Assembly (NCBI RefSeq): GCF_024256385.1
Contig: NZ_JAMLFW010000001.1
Location: 3,968,001-4,032,000 of the forward strand
Reading direction: 5' to 3'
Source: Anatilimnocola floriformis
GTDB lineage: Bacteria; Planctomycetota; Planctomycetia; Pirellulales; Pirellulaceae
DNA length: 64,000 nucleotides
The position numbers were made by a program, and so were the translations under genes. Below the pieces are notes generated by a model. It was given only the letters and a program-made list of their open reading frames with translations, was not told where the DNA came from and ran no database searches. This document shows positions 62,893-64,000 of the stretch, piece after piece (position 1 is the first letter of the stretch; every line of letters starts with the position of its first letter).

Positions 62893-63525
62893 ATGCAGAA
62901 GATGAGCCAAGCCAATCCATTGTTTTACGCCATCGCGCTTGCAGTCGCGCTCGCGATGGGTGCGACTTCGTCAAATGTGCATGCTCAAGCAAGTAGTTCG
63001 GGAGGTTCGAGCGGCACGTTTCCGTTCAGCACCGGCGGGACTGGCGCAACGGCCACGCAGGCGGTTGAGTTGCAGTTCATTCGCAAGAGCACTGAAACGA
63101 CGGTTTGGCTTGCCTTTACAGCCGACGACAAGCAAGAGGCTGCCTGCGTACTGGTCTTTTTGCACGACGCCGGGCGAGCGGCAATTCCGACGATCGACTA
63201 TCGCATCCGCGCGGACGAAGGAGAGGACAGGCTGGTTACCGCAAAGCTCGACTTCCTCGGCTCCACGCTCGTCGTCAAAAGGGAAGTCCCGAAGAGCAAA
63301 AAGGTGGGCGTCGACGTCGCACAGTGGAAGGGAAAAGATTTCAATCTCGCCGACGGCAGGGTATTGCTAATCGACCTCACCGCCGACAAGCCGAAGCTAG
63401 AGCAAGTGATCGACACGCCTCTAACCATCACGGGAAAGGCAGGTGAAGTTGCCGAGTCGCTGCCAGCAGCTCTCAAGAAGATGAAGCAGGACGTGAAGCT
63501 GAAAGCGCGATCACTATCTGAGTAA
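62893..63525 (+). CDS. secreted hypothetical protein
   Basis: 210 aa. Signal peptide (FYAIALAVALAMGATSSNVHA) followed by a Ser/Gly-rich linker and a compact domain (VELQFIRKSTETTVWLAFTA, LTADKPKLEQVIDTPLTITG). No family recognised. GGGAG precedes the ATG. It lies 24 nt after the gene before it. Confidence 0.65.
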   Translation: MQKMSQANPLFYAIALAVALAMGATSSNVHAQASSSGGSSGTFPFSTGGTGATATQAVELQFIRKSTETTVWLAFTADDKQEAACVLVFLHDAGRAAIPTIDYRIRADEGEDRLVTAKLDFLGSTLVVKREVPKSKKVGVDVAQWKGKDFNLADGRVLLIDLTADKPKLEQVIDTPLTITGKAGEVAESLPAALKKMKQDVKLKARSLSE

Positions 63526-63664
63526 CCCTGCGACACGACTCGGTTTGCCTAAGCGAGGGGCACGCTGCTAGCGACGCTTTTCAAATTGGACGCCGCAAAG
63601 TATGATACGATACCTAATCATTTTCGATGTAAACCGTTACAGTATAATATCTTACATGCATCTA

Positions 63665-63686
63665 AAATCTCGCATCACCTGTTATA
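63665..63686 (+). repeat. direct repeat AAATCT-GCATCACCTGTTATA, copy 1
   Basis: 22 nt identical to the copy at 63892-63913 except for one base. Weaker similarity continues downstream (CGCTCGAAATAGGGG against TGCCTGAAATGGGGG). Confidence 0.65.
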
Positions 63687-63751
63687 TTGCCATCGCTCGA
63701 AATAGGGGCTTCTCAAGGGCCGGAGGGAAATTCCCGCGGCGAATTTTGCAT

Positions 63752-63800
63752 TGGTAGCTGACCAGTGATCGCCCCACCGGCACGAGGCCGGCGGTCGCGG
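63752..63800 (-). repeat. GCGACCACCGG family repeat, copy 4 (inverted)
   Basis: Aligns with copy 3 over its whole length, including the flanking GGTAGCTGACCAGTGATCGC, with a few changes and one 1-nt gap. Confidence 0.7.
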
Positions 63801-63891
63801 GAATCGGCTGATGCTGGTAGGAATAAAGTGTTATACGATTCCAGGCTATTTTCTCATTAAACCCTTACTGCCAAAGTCCTTCCGGCATTTC

Positions 63892-63913
63892 AAATCTGGC
63901 ATCACCTGTTATA
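63892..63913 (+). repeat. direct repeat AAATCT-GCATCACCTGTTATA, copy 2
   Basis: Second copy, 227 nt downstream of the first. Both copies are followed, about 65-100 nt on, by an AATTCCCG motif. Confidence 0.65.
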
Positions 63914-64000
63914 AAGCCCTTGCCTGAAATGGGGGCAATGGCAAGAGTGCTACGCGGCGATCGTTACGGGCGAAATTCCCGGCAAAATCCCCCGGCCTTG

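Larger units (their letters stand above)
63526..64000. other. AT-richer repeat-bearing right edge
   Basis: 475 bp without a gene. It holds a further inverted copy of the GCGACCACCGG family (63752-63800) and two imperfect direct repeats (63665-63686, 63892-63913). Part of the stretch near 63600-63660 is AT-rich against a GC-rich background. Whatever it belongs to may continue past the window. Confidence 0.5.

Noticed and set aside
1-64000. CRISPR arrays, tRNA/rRNA genes, transposases, phage genes
   Set aside because: Looked for on both strands; no regularly spaced repeats, T-arm signatures or transposase motifs were found.

Overview
The window looks like a piece of a Planctomycetota chromosome, probably from the Pirellulales side. 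The reasons are a DUF1549/DUF1553 + DUF1501 gene pair, a DUF1080 protein, a TIGR03009-type protein, a tetrahydromethanopterin C1 gene (mch) in a bacterium, N-terminal LEPR-XLL-like motifs ([16 protein letters not shown]) on a giant exoprotein and on a collagen-like protein, and a CsrA with a long tail. The placement rests on reading the sequence, not on a database search. No tRNA, rRNA, CRISPR array, transposase or phage gene was seen.

Layout. 1-11.1 kb: a secreted hypothetical; a leucine-rich leader peptide with an intrinsic terminator ahead of leuA; a DUF1080 protein; a Nudix protein; a 53-aa Lys/Ala-tailed protein; a DUF4198 protein behind a Fur-like palindrome; mch with a RimK-like ATP-grasp ligase; and the DUF1549/DUF1501 pair. 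12-20.8 kb: a membrane vWA protein, csrA, the glycolate oxidase genes glcD, glcE and glcF, and a TIGR03009-like protein ending in a large hairpin. 20.9-26 kb: a divergent MurE-like ligase, then epmA, a membrane protein, efp and epmB, which form a complete EF-P beta-lysylation set. 26-30.4 kb: a TPR lipoprotein, a small lipoprotein and a CpaC-type secretin (Tad-like, minus strand).

31-43.1 kb: one gene of 3997 codons for a secreted or surface protein with six PA14-like modules, cadherin/VCBS-like tandem modules, a PKD-like module and a C-terminal RTX calcium-binding array. 43.4-53.3 kb: a 75-aa protein with a strong terminator, an STN-like exported protein, a Tyr-rich exported protein, a vWA/GATase-like membrane protein coupled to a GT39-like enzyme, a DUF2817 gene with a frameshift, and two overlapping paralogues that carry STN-like and EF-hand motifs. 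53.4-64 kb: rplT and rpmI separated by a perfect 30-nt palindrome, a collagen-like protein next to a GT2-TPR glycosyltransferase, an AsmA-like protein coupled to a second GT39-like enzyme, a lipoprotein cyclophilin, and two small hypotheticals among dispersed palindromic repeats.

The strongest regulatory signal is the leuA leader: a 23-codon ORF with six Leu codons, a terminator, and a competing antiterminator pairing placed as in ribosome-mediated attenuation. Other notable signals are a Fur-like operator (5188-5204), a sigma54-like promoter upstream of csrA, and several families of intergenic palindromes.
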